This document shows positions 27,174 through 36,311 of a stretch of DNA of 64,000 nucleotides, one piece after another. Within the stretch, counting starts at the first letter, position 1. Each line of letters begins with the position of its first letter. Below the pieces are notes generated by a model. The model saw nothing but the letters and a program-made list of their open reading frames with translations. It did not search any database and was not told the DNA's origin. The stretch covers positions 1-64,000 of the forward strand of contig JADYXR010000155.1 in NCBI GenBank assembly GCA_021772095.1. Reading direction: 5' to 3'. The DNA comes from Candidatus Obscuribacter sp. (GTDB lineage: Bacteria > Cyanobacteriota > Vampirovibrionia > Obscuribacterales > Obscuribacteraceae). Both the position numbers and the translations under genes were made by a program.

Positions 27174-28031
27174 ATGTTTCAACCAGGCAAGGTTCTGAAA
27201 GTTAAAGTAGAGACGAGTCCTGGGGAGATGGGCTTTGGTCGGGCGACAATCATCGAGCGTACCGGCACCCAATTGCTGATTCAAGTCAGAACAAGCCGGG
27301 ATCCGAACAAAGTATTGCCCAAAGGAACCAAGATTTGGTTCGTCAATGACTCGCCACGACTGACATTCAATGGCATGTGGCAGTCGACCGTGATTGGCAG
27401 CCAGGTTTCGAAAGGCCGTCAGGTGCTCGTTTGCGCCGCTCCGAAATTGGAGCCTGCCTCGCAAAAACGCAAACAACATCGTGTCTCAATCGAAGTTCCA
27501 GTCACTATTTCACTGGATATCGATGGACTCGAAAAAATGGATTTCAAAACCGTCGATCTCTGCAAATCCGGCTCAGCGATTGAAACTTCGCGTATAGATT
27601 CTTCAGTCGCGGTGGATGTTGGTCTTGAACTCAAAGCTGTTTTGCATACCGGCGATGGTGATGTGACCTTGACTGCCAAGGTTTTGCGTGTCGACCACAA
27701 TTGGCTCGCGAATAAGACAACGCTTGGTTTGGAATTTATTGCGTTGTCACAGCAATCTTCTGAAATTCTCGATAAAGTTCTTGTGCGTGTCGGTGGAACA
27801 CCAAGAGATTCTGATCTGGACAAAACCAGTGGTGGTGCCGCCGGACGCGAAGGAATGACTTCGTGGGCCAAGCAAGTCAGAAAAACTCCGGCCATCGACG
27901 CCGTTCATGATCCTCAGGCAGATTCATCCGAAGACCTCGGTATCATCGGCGAAGACGATATTGAAATCGCCGATATGGACGAAGAATCCGATGTGAAAAC
28001 AGAAGCTGATTCTGCCAAAATCGATAAGTAA
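27174..28031 (+). CDS. PilZ-domain protein (putative c-di-GMP receptor)
   Basis: 285 residues. An N-terminal YcgR-like beta domain (about 1-95) precedes a PilZ domain (about 98-205) with RKQHR (RxxxR) and DLCKSG, where Cys replaces Ser in the DxSxxG ligand motif. These residues bind cyclic di-GMP in the family. The C-terminal 80 residues are acidic and disordered. The start ATG 27174 is behind AAGGA. It lies 78 bases after rsmI and 33 before uppP. The HD-GYP protein at 55968 is a possible counterpart in second-messenger turnover. Confidence 0.85.
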   Translation: MFQPGKVLKVKVETSPGEMGFGRATIIERTGTQLLIQVRTSRDPNKVLPKGTKIWFVNDSPRLTFNGMWQSTVIGSQVSKGRQVLVCAAPKLEPASQKRKQHRVSIEVPVTISLDIDGLEKMDFKTVDLCKSGSAIETSRIDSSVAVDVGLELKAVLHTGDGDVTLTAKVLRVDHNWLANKTTLGLEFIALSQQSSEILDKVLVRVGGTPRDSDLDKTSGGAAGREGMTSWAKQVRKTPAIDAVHDPQADSSEDLGIIGEDDIEIADMDEESDVKTEADSAKIDK

Positions 28032-28064
28032 ATTCGGAGAAGTTAGTTCAAGGAAACTCAGGTA

Positions 28065-28895
28065 GTGGCAAGCGAATCAATAACACTCGTAGAAGCTCTG
28101 GTACTAGGTGTGGTGCAAGGGCTGACCGAATTTTTGCCGATCAGTTCCAGTGCGCACTTGCGGGTAGTGCCTGCAGCGCTGGGCTGGCACGATCCGGGCG
28201 CCGCTTATTCAGCGGTTCTACAGTTGGGTTCAGTGCTGGCAGTGATCACTTATTTCTTTAAACAGTGCGTAGGCATTGCGGTTGGTTCCGTCAAAGCAAT
28301 TAAGGAGAAGGACTACTCCGCTCCCGATTTTCGTTTGGCTGTTGGTATCATCGTCGGTACCGCTCCGATATGTGTTCTGGGATTGTTGCTGAAAAAATTG
28401 CTCGAAAGCGATAACAGTCCGTTGCGTTCGCTCATGGTGATCGGCATCGTTTCCATCGTCATGGGCTTGATGTTGATCGTCGCCGAAAAGTTCGGCAGTC
28501 AAAAGAAAAACCTGGAACAGGTGAGCATCCATGAAGGATTTTTGGTCGGTCTTGGTCAAGCGCTCGCGCTGATTCCGGGCTGTTCTCGCAGCGGTTCCAC
28601 TCTGACAGTCGCGATGCTGCTTGGTTTAAACCGCGCTGATGCGGCGCGATTCAGCTTCCTGCTCGGCATACCCGCGATTCTTTTAAGTGGACTGCTTGAA
28701 CTTAAGGAGCTAATAGAAGTAGGCTTTCTACAAAGCGACGTCGTCAATCTGGCCGCGGGGTTAGTCGCATCCACCGTCGTCAGTTACGCCGCCATCTTCT
28801 GGCTGATCAAGTATTTGCAAAATCACTCGACCTGGGTTTTTGTTGTGTATCGAATGATTTTCGGTGTCTTTGTGATCTGGCTTTCCACGCGCTAG
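28065..28895 (+). CDS. uppP: Undecaprenyl-diphosphatase
   Basis: 276 residues, GTG start. A multi-pass membrane enzyme of the BacA/UppP family that recycles undecaprenyl pyrophosphate, the lipid carrier for wall synthesis. Family motifs are intact: GVVQGLTEFLPISSSAHL near the N-terminus (Glu-rich active site) and PGCSRSGSTLTVAMLLGL near residue 170. About eight hydrophobic helices are visible. Loss of this activity gives bacitracin sensitivity in known species. It is the last gene of the rsmI-PilZ-uppP run and links to the murB/murC/murF/ddl set in this window. Confidence 0.95.
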   Translation: MASESITLVEALVLGVVQGLTEFLPISSSAHLRVVPAALGWHDPGAAYSAVLQLGSVLAVITYFFKQCVGIAVGSVKAIKEKDYSAPDFRLAVGIIVGTAPICVLGLLLKKLLESDNSPLRSLMVIGIVSIVMGLMLIVAEKFGSQKKNLEQVSIHEGFLVGLGQALALIPGCSRSGSTLTVAMLLGLNRADAARFSFLLGIPAILLSGLLELKELIEVGFLQSDVVNLAAGLVASTVVSYAAIFWLIKYLQNHSTWVFVVYRMIFGVFVIWLSTR

Positions 28896-29097
28896 CCTAT
28901 CGTTCGTTTGCGAACCGAAACTCAAGCAAGATTTTGATGAATGGCGTCTTGTGCGTCGCAAACCTCGCCAGGTTGTGAACCTCGTCGCGTTCGAACCTGA
29001 TGTTTTGCTAACCAATGCTTAGTGGAACATGCATGCGGATTCATGCGTTGCCAAAGACAGCGCCATTGAAGCTTGTGAGCTGAACGAACGTTGTTCG

Positions 29098-29628
29098 TTA
29101 CTTGACGTGGCGGAATGGTGCCATCGAGGTATAGAACGTTCGCATCTTATTCGGTGCGCTCAGTTTTTGGTGCGTGACCGATTGCATCCACTCCTCGAAG
29201 GAAGCGGCTGCCACGGCGTATCCAAACGGATCATGATTGCAGAAATAAACTTGTTGATTACTGCTGTCGCGACCATTAAAAGCAATCGAGTTTCCGCATC
29301 CATCAACGTTGTACGCGAGGGCAATAAAACCGGACATTGATCCGAGGTCTTCATCGAATGCGTAGAGCGTTTTCGGATGGGCTATGCCGGCGTCCGCCCA
29401 CATTCCTGGTCCGACGGTTTGGACAAAAGTCCGGTAGCCCGCTGGGAAAGTACAGCGCAGACGTTCTTCAGCCGTCGCGATTTCACTGTCTCTGACAGCA
29501 GAGGGGCCCTTCCAGGGAATCCACGCGTACTTGGCGGACTCGTCGTAAAGTCCAGGCACGAATAGCGGCTTGTTACCGACTTTCTTGCTTGCGTGTTCCG
29601 TCAAAAATTCTGCAAAATCAGCTGTCAT
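29098..29628 (-). CDS. SMI1/KNR4 (SUKH) family protein
   Basis: 176 residues. The SUKH core is visible: IATAEERLRCTFPAGYRTF near residue 50, then GPGMWADAGI and the aromatic strand PKTLYAFDED. A helical C-terminal ASFEEWMQSV follows. Such proteins are common as immunity proteins to contact-dependent or polymorphic toxins and also as general binding proteins. No toxin gene is adjacent, so the immunity role is only a possibility. Monocistronic, start ATG 29628. Confidence 0.75.
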   Translation of the reverse strand: MTADFAEFLTEHASKKVGNKPLFVPGLYDESAKYAWIPWKGPSAVRDSEIATAEERLRCTFPAGYRTFVQTVGPGMWADAGIAHPKTLYAFDEDLGSMSGFIALAYNVDGCGNSIAFNGRDSSNQQVYFCNHDPFGYAVAAASFEEWMQSVTHQKLSAPNKMRTFYTSMAPFRHVK

Positions 29629-29681
29629 AAAACTGATTATACTCGACGTGGTATTCGCTTGACCTGAAGTGGGAGTCCGAT

Positions 29682-30356
29682 TTAAATTGCCACGTCGGTC
29701 AGTCGCGGGCGGCGTGGTTCTACCCGCGGTGGCACGTCCGTGAGCGGCAAGAACTGTCCTTCGGCTGGTTGATAGCTGAAGACTTCACCAGTTTCAATCT
29801 TGTATGTCCAGGCATGCAAATTGAGGGTACCGCCGGCTATGCGCGCGCTGACAGCCGGATGCGTTCTGAGATTTTCCAATTGAACGAGTACATTCTCCTG
29901 GATTGTGATGTTGAGCAATTCATCTTCGCTGTGCACGTGTTTGGCGTAATTTTCTTTGATTGTCATCCTGGTCGCTTCGGCGTGGGAGAGCCATGCTGCG
30001 ACAGCAGGCATATCGACGAGGTTCTCAGGGTGGAGTATTCCCTTCATTGCTCCGCAGAACGAGTGTCCGCAAACGATAATATCTTTGACGCCGAGTCCGG
30101 TGACCGCGAACTCGATGGTTGCGCCTTCTCCACCATTGGCGGCGCCATAAGGAGGAATGATGTTGCCCGCGTTGCGCAGGATGAACAAGTCGCCTGGGTC
30201 GGTTTGAGTAATCAGGTTGGGATTGATCCGCGAGTCGGAACACGTGATAAACAGCGCATCGGGATTCTGTCCTCCGGCAAGGCGCTCGAACAGCTCCTTT
30301 TGGGAAGCGAATATTTCGGATTGAAAATGGTGCAGCCCGTTGATGAGCTTAAGCAT
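29682..30356 (-). CDS. Beta-class carbonic anhydrase
   Basis: 224 residues. Zinc ligands are intact in CSDSRINP (C-x-D-x-R) and GHSFCGAM (H-x-x-C), with RNAGNIIPPYG between them. It interconverts CO2 and bicarbonate in the cytosol. ATG 30356 follows AAGGAG at a good spacing; upstream in-frame codons to 30431 are not conserved. The C-terminal tail (RVEPRRPRLTD) is basic. It stands alone between the SUKH gene and the membrane kinase. Confidence 0.95.
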   Translation of the reverse strand: MLKLINGLHHFQSEIFASQKELFERLAGGQNPDALFITCSDSRINPNLITQTDPGDLFILRNAGNIIPPYGAANGGEGATIEFAVTGLGVKDIIVCGHSFCGAMKGILHPENLVDMPAVAAWLSHAEATRMTIKENYAKHVHSEDELLNITIQENVLVQLENLRTHPAVSARIAGGTLNLHAWTYKIETGEVFSYQPAEGQFLPLTDVPPRVEPRRPRLTDVAI

Positions 30357-30670
30357 GAGAAAACTCCTTACCCTGATTTGCGGGACACGTCGGCTATTTG
30401 CGTCTAAATCATTCGCCAGTCTTTCGAGCATTCAATGATTGAACATTTCGTGCAAAGCATATCAGAAAAATTCTCCGACTAAATGTATGACTACGAACAA
30501 TGAAGAGTCCCGTAATCACTTAAAGAGTGAGGCTTGACGGGGCTGCTTAGTGGCGTTCTGGATACGTCGGATCTCTCGCGTCATGCGAGGACGGGCAGGC
30601 AGTTAATTGCAAAGCCGCGTAACCTGGCGAGCACTTCTGAGAGGATCGATGGTCGGTTGTGAATCTTCCC

Positions 30671-31885
30671 TTATTTCAAACCATCCGGATCCGTGAGAGC
30701 GGACTCTTCCTGTTCTTCAAGAGCCGGCATAACTTCGCCGTTAAACGCTCCAAATTGTGACGCCGCCGGCTTTGGCTTACCGCCTGCCATCTCTTCGCGC
30801 AATAAACGTTTGAACTTAATCAGCTTTTCTTCTTGCTTGTTCAGTTCCATCGCTTTGGCGTCGAGGCGTTGTTCTTCCAGCGTCTTCACCTCTTTTGTCG
30901 AGGTTTCTTGTTGGTCCTGGAGTTTTCCGAGAATGACTAAACCACCGAGGAACATTCCCACGCAGATGATTGAGGTTAGCACCACATATAGTGTCTTGGC
31001 TTTTTCTGGTTGAACAATTTCAGGTCGAAAAATTAGTGCGTCTTTCATGTCTGCGGCGCACTGATAGCGACCGTCAGAGTCTTGATTCGTGGCACGCATG
31101 ACGATATCGTTGATGTGATCTGACGCATTTGGATTCAAACTTTGCGGGCACGATGTCGTGAGAGCGAGCGGATCTTGTCCGGTCAACAAAAACTGAATGG
31201 TGGCACCAAGAGCATAAACATCCGAGCGCGGGTCTGCCGCACCCCAGTATTGCTCGGGCGGTGAGTATCCTTGTGATACCACATGCGTGTTGTCTTCCGA
31301 CTCCTGAAACGGTCGTGCGATCCCGAAGTCGACGAGCTTAACTTGATCGTTTGTGTTGATCATGATGTTGCTCGGTTTTAAATCGCGGTAAATAACTGGT
31401 GGATTGTGCGTGTGCAAATAAGTCAACACGTCGCAAATTTGCGCGGCCCATTCGATAATCATGTCTTCATCGAACGGCTCCTGGCGTTTTGTCATCATCT
31501 CATGCAGATTTTGACCCTGGACATATTCCATAACCAGGTAGTAGCGTCCGTTTTCGCTGAACTGATCGAGCACGCGGACGATATTGGGATGGTCGAGGTC
31601 GGCAAGAACATTGACTTCGCGCATGAAGAATTCGCGAGCTTTTTCTTTGTCTTCACCACGAATGAAGTCGTCGCGGAGTTCTTTAACGACTGCTGATTTC
31701 TTTTGTTGGCTCAATGTCGAGAGGTTTAAATCCCTCGCCATGTAGACCGTACCCATGCCGCCTTGACCGAGACGGTCGACTACTTCCCAGCGACCTTTGA
31801 GCACAAACGGAAATTCCGATGCAGGGCCGCCACCGAAGCGATAATTGTCGTTGTTGTAAGAGGGAGGCGAGGTCATGAGAAACAA
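30671..31885 (-). CDS. Membrane-anchored Ser/Thr protein kinase
   Basis: 404 residues. Kinase domain at about 28-290: GQGGMGTVY, the Lys in VVKEL, YRDLKPSNIM, DFG and the segment ending SPPEQYWG. A single membrane helix (about 314-336) is followed by a charged coiled coil (about 340-375) and an acidic tail outside. It lacks PASTA repeats. It is a close architectural relative of the cytosolic kinase at 9425-10642, which lacks the helix. It probably senses envelope state through its C-terminal coil; that is inference. The start could be M1 or M4. Confidence 0.88.
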   Translation of the reverse strand: MFLMTSPPSYNNDNYRFGGGPASEFPFVLKGRWEVVDRLGQGGMGTVYMARDLNLSTLSQQKKSAVVKELRDDFIRGEDKEKAREFFMREVNVLADLDHPNIVRVLDQFSENGRYYLVMEYVQGQNLHEMMTKRQEPFDEDMIIEWAAQICDVLTYLHTHNPPVIYRDLKPSNIMINTNDQVKLVDFGIARPFQESEDNTHVVSQGYSPPEQYWGAADPRSDVYALGATIQFLLTGQDPLALTTSCPQSLNPNASDHINDIVMRATNQDSDGRYQCAADMKDALIFRPEIVQPEKAKTLYVVLTSIICVGMFLGGLVILGKLQDQQETSTKEVKTLEEQRLDAKAMELNKQEEKLIKFKRLLREEMAGGKPKPAASQFGAFNGEVMPALEEQEESALTDPDGLK

Positions 31886-32146
31886 CCATATCGGTTAGTC
31901 AAAGTATTGTTAGTATAACAACAGATATTCACCGGCGCGAGCAGGATTAATCTGGGTCAGTTAATGGTGCCGGCTGAGTGCCGAGCTTGGATCAACAAAT
32001 CGTGGTGGCTTCGGCAATCCGTTGAGATAGAGCGGTTGACTGGCGCTCAGGAGTCGAATTTCGGAGTCGCGCTATCTGAACTTTTGATTTTGTGATTGGA
32101 ACTCAGTTTCCGGGTACTTGCTTCTCTGTTCTATACCGCGCGACAA

Positions 32147-32665
32147 TTATTTCGACAAGATCGTTGCGCCGACACTTTTTTCACCGTTGCGAAAAATCCA
32201 TGGTGGTACCGGATTTGATGCTGACCACAAACCTCTTCGTGCGGTCTTGGCGTCTGACTGGAAGCGCTTCAACAGCTCGTCTTTAGGCGCAAATTTATCG
32301 CTCCACCACGCCAAGCCTTTATTAACCAGCTCCTGGTTTAAATTGGTTCCGTCAGCCAGACTGACAACAGCAATCAACCTGCCCATCTTGTCTTTGCCGC
32401 GCAGGTCGATGGATACGACTTTGCCGAAACAATTCTCATTGGTAAACTTTTTTGCTTCTTCTCCATATTCCTGCGTCGGTTCTGGACAATCAATTCCGTA
32501 AAGAATCACAGTTGCCCGGGTATCGCTGAGTTGAACTTTGAACGTGTCACCGTCCACAACAGAAACAACTTTGGCGGAGAATGAAGCTGCCAGCGCCGGA
32601 GGAGTACTGCAAGCCATAGCCGTTAATACCGATATTAACAGCCCGTTCTTTAGTTTTACGCGCAT
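32147..32665 (-). CDS. Exported staphylococcal-nuclease-like protein
   Basis: 172 residues with a signal peptide (cleavage near ALAAS). The SNase fold is clear: VVSVVDGDTFKV, YGIDCPEPTQ, GKVVSIDLRGKDKMGRLIAVV. The Asp and Glu metal/base residues and the second catalytic Arg (MGR) are kept. The first catalytic Arg, expected just before L-x-G-I-D-x-P-E, is Ile here (ATVILYGID), so activity may be weak or lost. It is the last gene of an mqnA-TPR-nuclease run on the minus strand, 15 bases after the TPR gene. Confidence 0.85.
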   Translation of the reverse strand: MRVKLKNGLLISVLTAMACSTPPALAASFSAKVVSVVDGDTFKVQLSDTRATVILYGIDCPEPTQEYGEEAKKFTNENCFGKVVSIDLRGKDKMGRLIAVVSLADGTNLNQELVNKGLAWWSDKFAPKDELLKRFQSDAKTARRGLWSASNPVPPWIFRNGEKSVGATILSK

Positions 32666-32679
32666 CTCGCCTCTTTGCG

Positions 32680-35208
32680 TTAGCCTTGATTTCGTTTTGT
32701 TTGGAACTTGACAGACTTCATCTCGGAGAGAATTTGATCGGCTTCCGCCGCGGCATCTGTTTCACGCAGCGCCCGAGCGAGCATCACCAGATCGTCGGTT
32801 TTGAGCGGTTGTTTCTCGCGGGCGCATTTAAAAAGTTGCGCTGCTTCAGAGTATCGTCTCAGTTTGAAACTGGCACGAGCGGTGAGGCATTCGGTTTCGT
32901 AGTCGAGGTCTTGATCTGGTTTTACGAGCTGCACCTGTCGCAGACTAGTTTTGTAATCTTTGAGTTCATATAGAATCTGGGCTTTTAATAAACGGGCCTG
33001 ATTGTGCTCCTCAGCCCGGCTCAATACTGCATCGATAACCAGTTCCGCGTTCTTGAACTTCCGATCGATAAAGTATAAGTGCGCAATTTTCAGCGCTACA
33101 TCGTTATTGTCAGGCTGCTTTTCTGCGAGCGCGAGATAGTGTTTCAGTGCGCCATCGCGGTCGTTGGCTGCGTCCAGAATGTTGGCCTCGAGCAAAAATA
33201 ACTTGTCGGGATCATCGCCGAGCTCTCGCATTTTTTTAATTGTTTCAAGTGCCACCACTGTGTTGTTCGATTTAGCGAGCGAGAGCGCCAATGTTTTTGC
33301 AATCAAGAATTTATTCGGCGAACGCTCATGAGCGATCTTCGCAAACTCAATTGCCTTGTCGGTTTTGCCTTGTGCTAAGTAAACTTCGGCAAGACCATGG
33401 ATCACTAAAGCGTTTTTGTCATTCCTCTTATAGCTGGTTTCGAGTATGGTGGCAGCCTCGTCGAGTCTGCCTTGATCCCGTGCCACTACTGCTAGTGCCA
33501 ATGATGCGATCGTGCTTTGCGGAACGTTTTTAATAACTTCGTTAGCCTTCTTCTCAGCCTCGGCTGTGCGACCTTCTCGGGCGTCGATCAGGGCTTCGAC
33601 AGAACGAACGTGCGGTGTTACAGTTGGATTTGCCAATAGAGGTTTGATCAGTTCTCGCGCTTCCGGATTGCGTTGATCGTATAAATCGATCATAGCGAGA
33701 TTAAGGCGTGGTGCGGGTGACGCAGGTGCTAAAACGAGAGCACGCTGGAAGTACACCGCGGCCTGCTGATCGTCGCCGAGTTCTCTCAATACCAATCCGA
33801 GGTGATTGAGCAAATCAGTGTTGCGAGGGTCGAGCTGCGCTGCGGCTCGCATGTGAGGCAGGGCGTCTTTGAACTCGCGCTCCACGACATGGTTCCACGC
33901 CAGGCTGAAGTGAGCGTTGGGATTGTCAGGATCCGCTGCTACCCATCTCGTGGCAGTCGCTTTGGCTTTCTCCATTTCATGCCTCGAAATGAAAAGCTCT
34001 GTCAATTGAGACAGTGACTGCGTGTGCGTGTGGTCATATTTCAGCGTCTGCTCGAAAGTCTCAATCGCTTTTTCTATTTCGCCTCGAACTTTATACATCA
34101 ATCCAATTTGATATCGCAGGCTGGCATTGTCTGGTTGTTGCTTTAAGGCTTGCAGCCCCTGCGCCATTGTTTCTTCGACTCGACCACTGGTGATCAATCG
34201 GTATACCAGACTAACCTCAGACGTCTGATCGATGTCGAGATTATCCATGCCAGTTGGCAGAGCTGTCGGGTCTTTCAGCGCAGTTTGCGGATTTTTCGGG
34301 GACGAACTAATTGGCGCTGGTGGTGCGATCGTTCCGGGCTTCAGTGTCGTGGACGGAGCCGCAGCTCCTTTGACAGAGCCAGTTAACACGCTTAATGGCT
34401 CAGGTGTCGAAGGGGCACCAGATGGTATCGCTGATGCGGTTGATTGCGAAGGTGTTGCTGACGCATCCGACGCAGAAGGCGTCGCTGACGAGGTCGATGG
34501 CGGCACGGACGCTGGCGGATCTGATGGCGAAGGCGTCGTTGTCGAGACTGACGGCGGCGTTTCTGCTGCACCAGGCGCCGATGTCGTGCCCGACGAAGTC
34601 GTTTGTGATGGCGTCGCCGACGCATCCGATGGTGGCGTGGTCGCGCTTCCCGGCTGTGCCACCGGAGGACGACTACCACCGCCTCGCAGTCCAAACAAGC
34701 GCTCTGGTACTTTCACCGTTCCAGATCGTGGTGTCAGCCGCGATGCATCGACCAGCGAGCGAGCCTGCGAAAGTCGGTACTGAATCTCCGGACGGCGCGG
34801 ATCCAGCTCATCGGCGAGCATCAGTTCTTTCAACGCATCATTGAGTTTACCGATGCTAAGGAGTGTCGAGCCCAATTCAAAGTGCGCAGGCGCGGATTGC
34901 GGCGAGACTGCCACAGCTTGCTTGAAGTGTGCCAATGCTTGTTTGCTGTCACCACGCAGGAATTCTATGCGGCCGAGTCCAAGAAAGCCTTCTCGATTCT
35001 TTGGCGCGATTATGGTGAGGCGCTTGTAGAGGGTTTCTGCCGACGAGTATTCGCCTTCGGAGAAGCGGTCGTCCGCTTCCATGATGACGCGAACAATCTC
35101 TTCTTTGCTGGCTGAATCCTTGCTGCCAGGCGTTTTATCCGCAGCGTTGGACGGCGTTGCCGACAATAGCAAAGTCAAAAGAATCAGATTCGTTACGAAG
35201 GTCTTCAT
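32680..35208 (-). CDS. Exported TPR protein with long Ser/Thr/Pro linker
   Basis: 842 residues. A signal peptide (1-22) precedes a TPR block (about 35-150) and a 130-residue low-complexity stretch of Pro, Ser, Thr and Ala (about 175-310). At least a dozen further TPR units run to the C-terminus, with motifs such as NLGRAYF-like GLGRIEF, LNHLGLVLRELGDDQQAAVYF and HGLAEVYLAQGKTDKAIEFA. TPR superhelices bind proteins; here in the envelope. The linker DNA is a purine/pyrimidine-biased repeat prone to slippage. It starts 25 bases after mqnA. Its role is unknown. Confidence 0.85.
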   Translation of the reverse strand: MKTFVTNLILLTLLLSATPSNAADKTPGSKDSASKEEIVRVIMEADDRFSEGEYSSAETLYKRLTIIAPKNREGFLGLGRIEFLRGDSKQALAHFKQAVAVSPQSAPAHFELGSTLLSIGKLNDALKELMLADELDPRRPEIQYRLSQARSLVDASRLTPRSGTVKVPERLFGLRGGGSRPPVAQPGSATTPPSDASATPSQTTSSGTTSAPGAAETPPSVSTTTPSPSDPPASVPPSTSSATPSASDASATPSQSTASAIPSGAPSTPEPLSVLTGSVKGAAAPSTTLKPGTIAPPAPISSSPKNPQTALKDPTALPTGMDNLDIDQTSEVSLVYRLITSGRVEETMAQGLQALKQQPDNASLRYQIGLMYKVRGEIEKAIETFEQTLKYDHTHTQSLSQLTELFISRHEMEKAKATATRWVAADPDNPNAHFSLAWNHVVEREFKDALPHMRAAAQLDPRNTDLLNHLGLVLRELGDDQQAAVYFQRALVLAPASPAPRLNLAMIDLYDQRNPEARELIKPLLANPTVTPHVRSVEALIDAREGRTAEAEKKANEVIKNVPQSTIASLALAVVARDQGRLDEAATILETSYKRNDKNALVIHGLAEVYLAQGKTDKAIEFAKIAHERSPNKFLIAKTLALSLAKSNNTVVALETIKKMRELGDDPDKLFLLEANILDAANDRDGALKHYLALAEKQPDNNDVALKIAHLYFIDRKFKNAELVIDAVLSRAEEHNQARLLKAQILYELKDYKTSLRQVQLVKPDQDLDYETECLTARASFKLRRYSEAAQLFKCAREKQPLKTDDLVMLARALRETDAAAEADQILSEMKSVKFQTKRNQG

Positions 35209-35233
35209 TTAAATACAGCTCGTGACAAGCCAT

Positions 35234-35962
35234 TTATAGCAGGTTGTTGTGACGAAGTAGTTTTGAAAACAACGCCAGACTTTCACGGTGACTCTCGTCC
35301 AGGCGCCAGTTCAGATTATCCACAAAATAAGTTTCCATCCGCGCCCGGCTCAAACCGGTCATGCTCACCGCTCTTTCGATCACTTGTTCGAGCATTTCCC
35401 CGGTCCCAATTTCTCGGGCGGTTTGCAAACTCTCACTGACATGACGATAACTCTCGGGATTTTGTTCTACGAATTGACGCCGCGCCACAAAAACTCCGAA
35501 GACCATCGGCAGTTTCATTTTGCTGGTCCACCATTCGCCCATATCAATACGATGGTTGCCCTCAGAAAAAGCTTGATCGATTCGCAACGCTTCATCGCCG
35601 ATCACAAGCGCTCCTTGAAATCCGGCGTCGCCCTCGTCAATCTGAGGTTTTTCGACGACTTCAAGTTTTGGGCTGCAACCAAACTCGAGTTTTAACATCA
35701 GCGCCAACAGTCTGATCGAGGTCGCCGATGCTCGCGGAACGGCAACCCGAGCGTCGCCCAGCAACTCCGGTTTACATTTTGAAAAGAACAAAACGCTTCC
35801 GACAGGACCAAAACAGGATATCGATAAGTTCGGAATTAACTGCAGATCATCACGGCTGAGGTAAAGGAACGAGCTGCTGGAGCTCATCTCAAGATTGCCG
35901 GCTTCGATGAGCAAGTTTAATTCTTGGGGCGTGCCATCAATTAGATTTGCCTCTAATGCCAC
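35234..35962 (-). CDS. mqnA: Chorismate dehydratase MqnA (futalosine menaquinone pathway), N-terminus extends upstream
   Basis: 242 residues from GTG 35962. The periplasmic-binding-protein-like fold of MqnA is seen: MSSSSSFLYLSRDDLQLIPN, GPVGSVLFFSK, VAVPRASATSIRL, GALVIGDEALR and MVFGVFVAR. It converts chorismate to 3-enolpyruvyl-benzoate for menaquinone. The frame stays open upstream to 36118 and encodes the family N-terminus VGQINFSNCLPIN at 36022-35984. The true protein is therefore longer, yet no ATG, GTG or TTG precedes it. A rare start codon or an error is implied. No mqnB/C/D gene is in the window. It heads the mqnA-TPR-nuclease run. Confidence 0.85.
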   Translation of the reverse strand: MALEANLIDGTPQELNLLIEAGNLEMSSSSSFLYLSRDDLQLIPNLSISCFGPVGSVLFFSKCKPELLGDARVAVPRASATSIRLLALMLKLEFGCSPKLEVVEKPQIDEGDAGFQGALVIGDEALRIDQAFSEGNHRIDMGEWWTSKMKLPMVFGVFVARRQFVEQNPESYRHVSESLQTAREIGTGEMLEQVIERAVSMTGLSRARMETYFVDNLNWRLDESHRESLALFSKLLRHNNLL

Positions 35963-36311
35963 TCTGCCGGTTTCTATCGGCAGGTTGATTGGCAGGCAAT
36001 TGCTGAAATTAATCTGCCCGACCCTTGGTAAACCAGGTTGGGTCAGGTGTTCAGTGGCGTTAACGGTATTCGAGTCTGTAAAAATAATCAGAATTAGGTT
36101 GGGAGGAGAACCGACCTTTTAGTATAAACAAACGCGGCCTCACTCCCTATCAACTATTATTCACGTCTAATCGCAGTAGTCAAGAGTGTACATTGACTAG
36201 GTGGAAAACTTTTAGCTAAATCAGTCCATTTTTTTGTCGACGATTTGTTTTAAAAGCCCCATGGTTAGTCGGTTTCGTCACTCATTTGAATTTGGTTGAG
36301 GAGATAGCATC

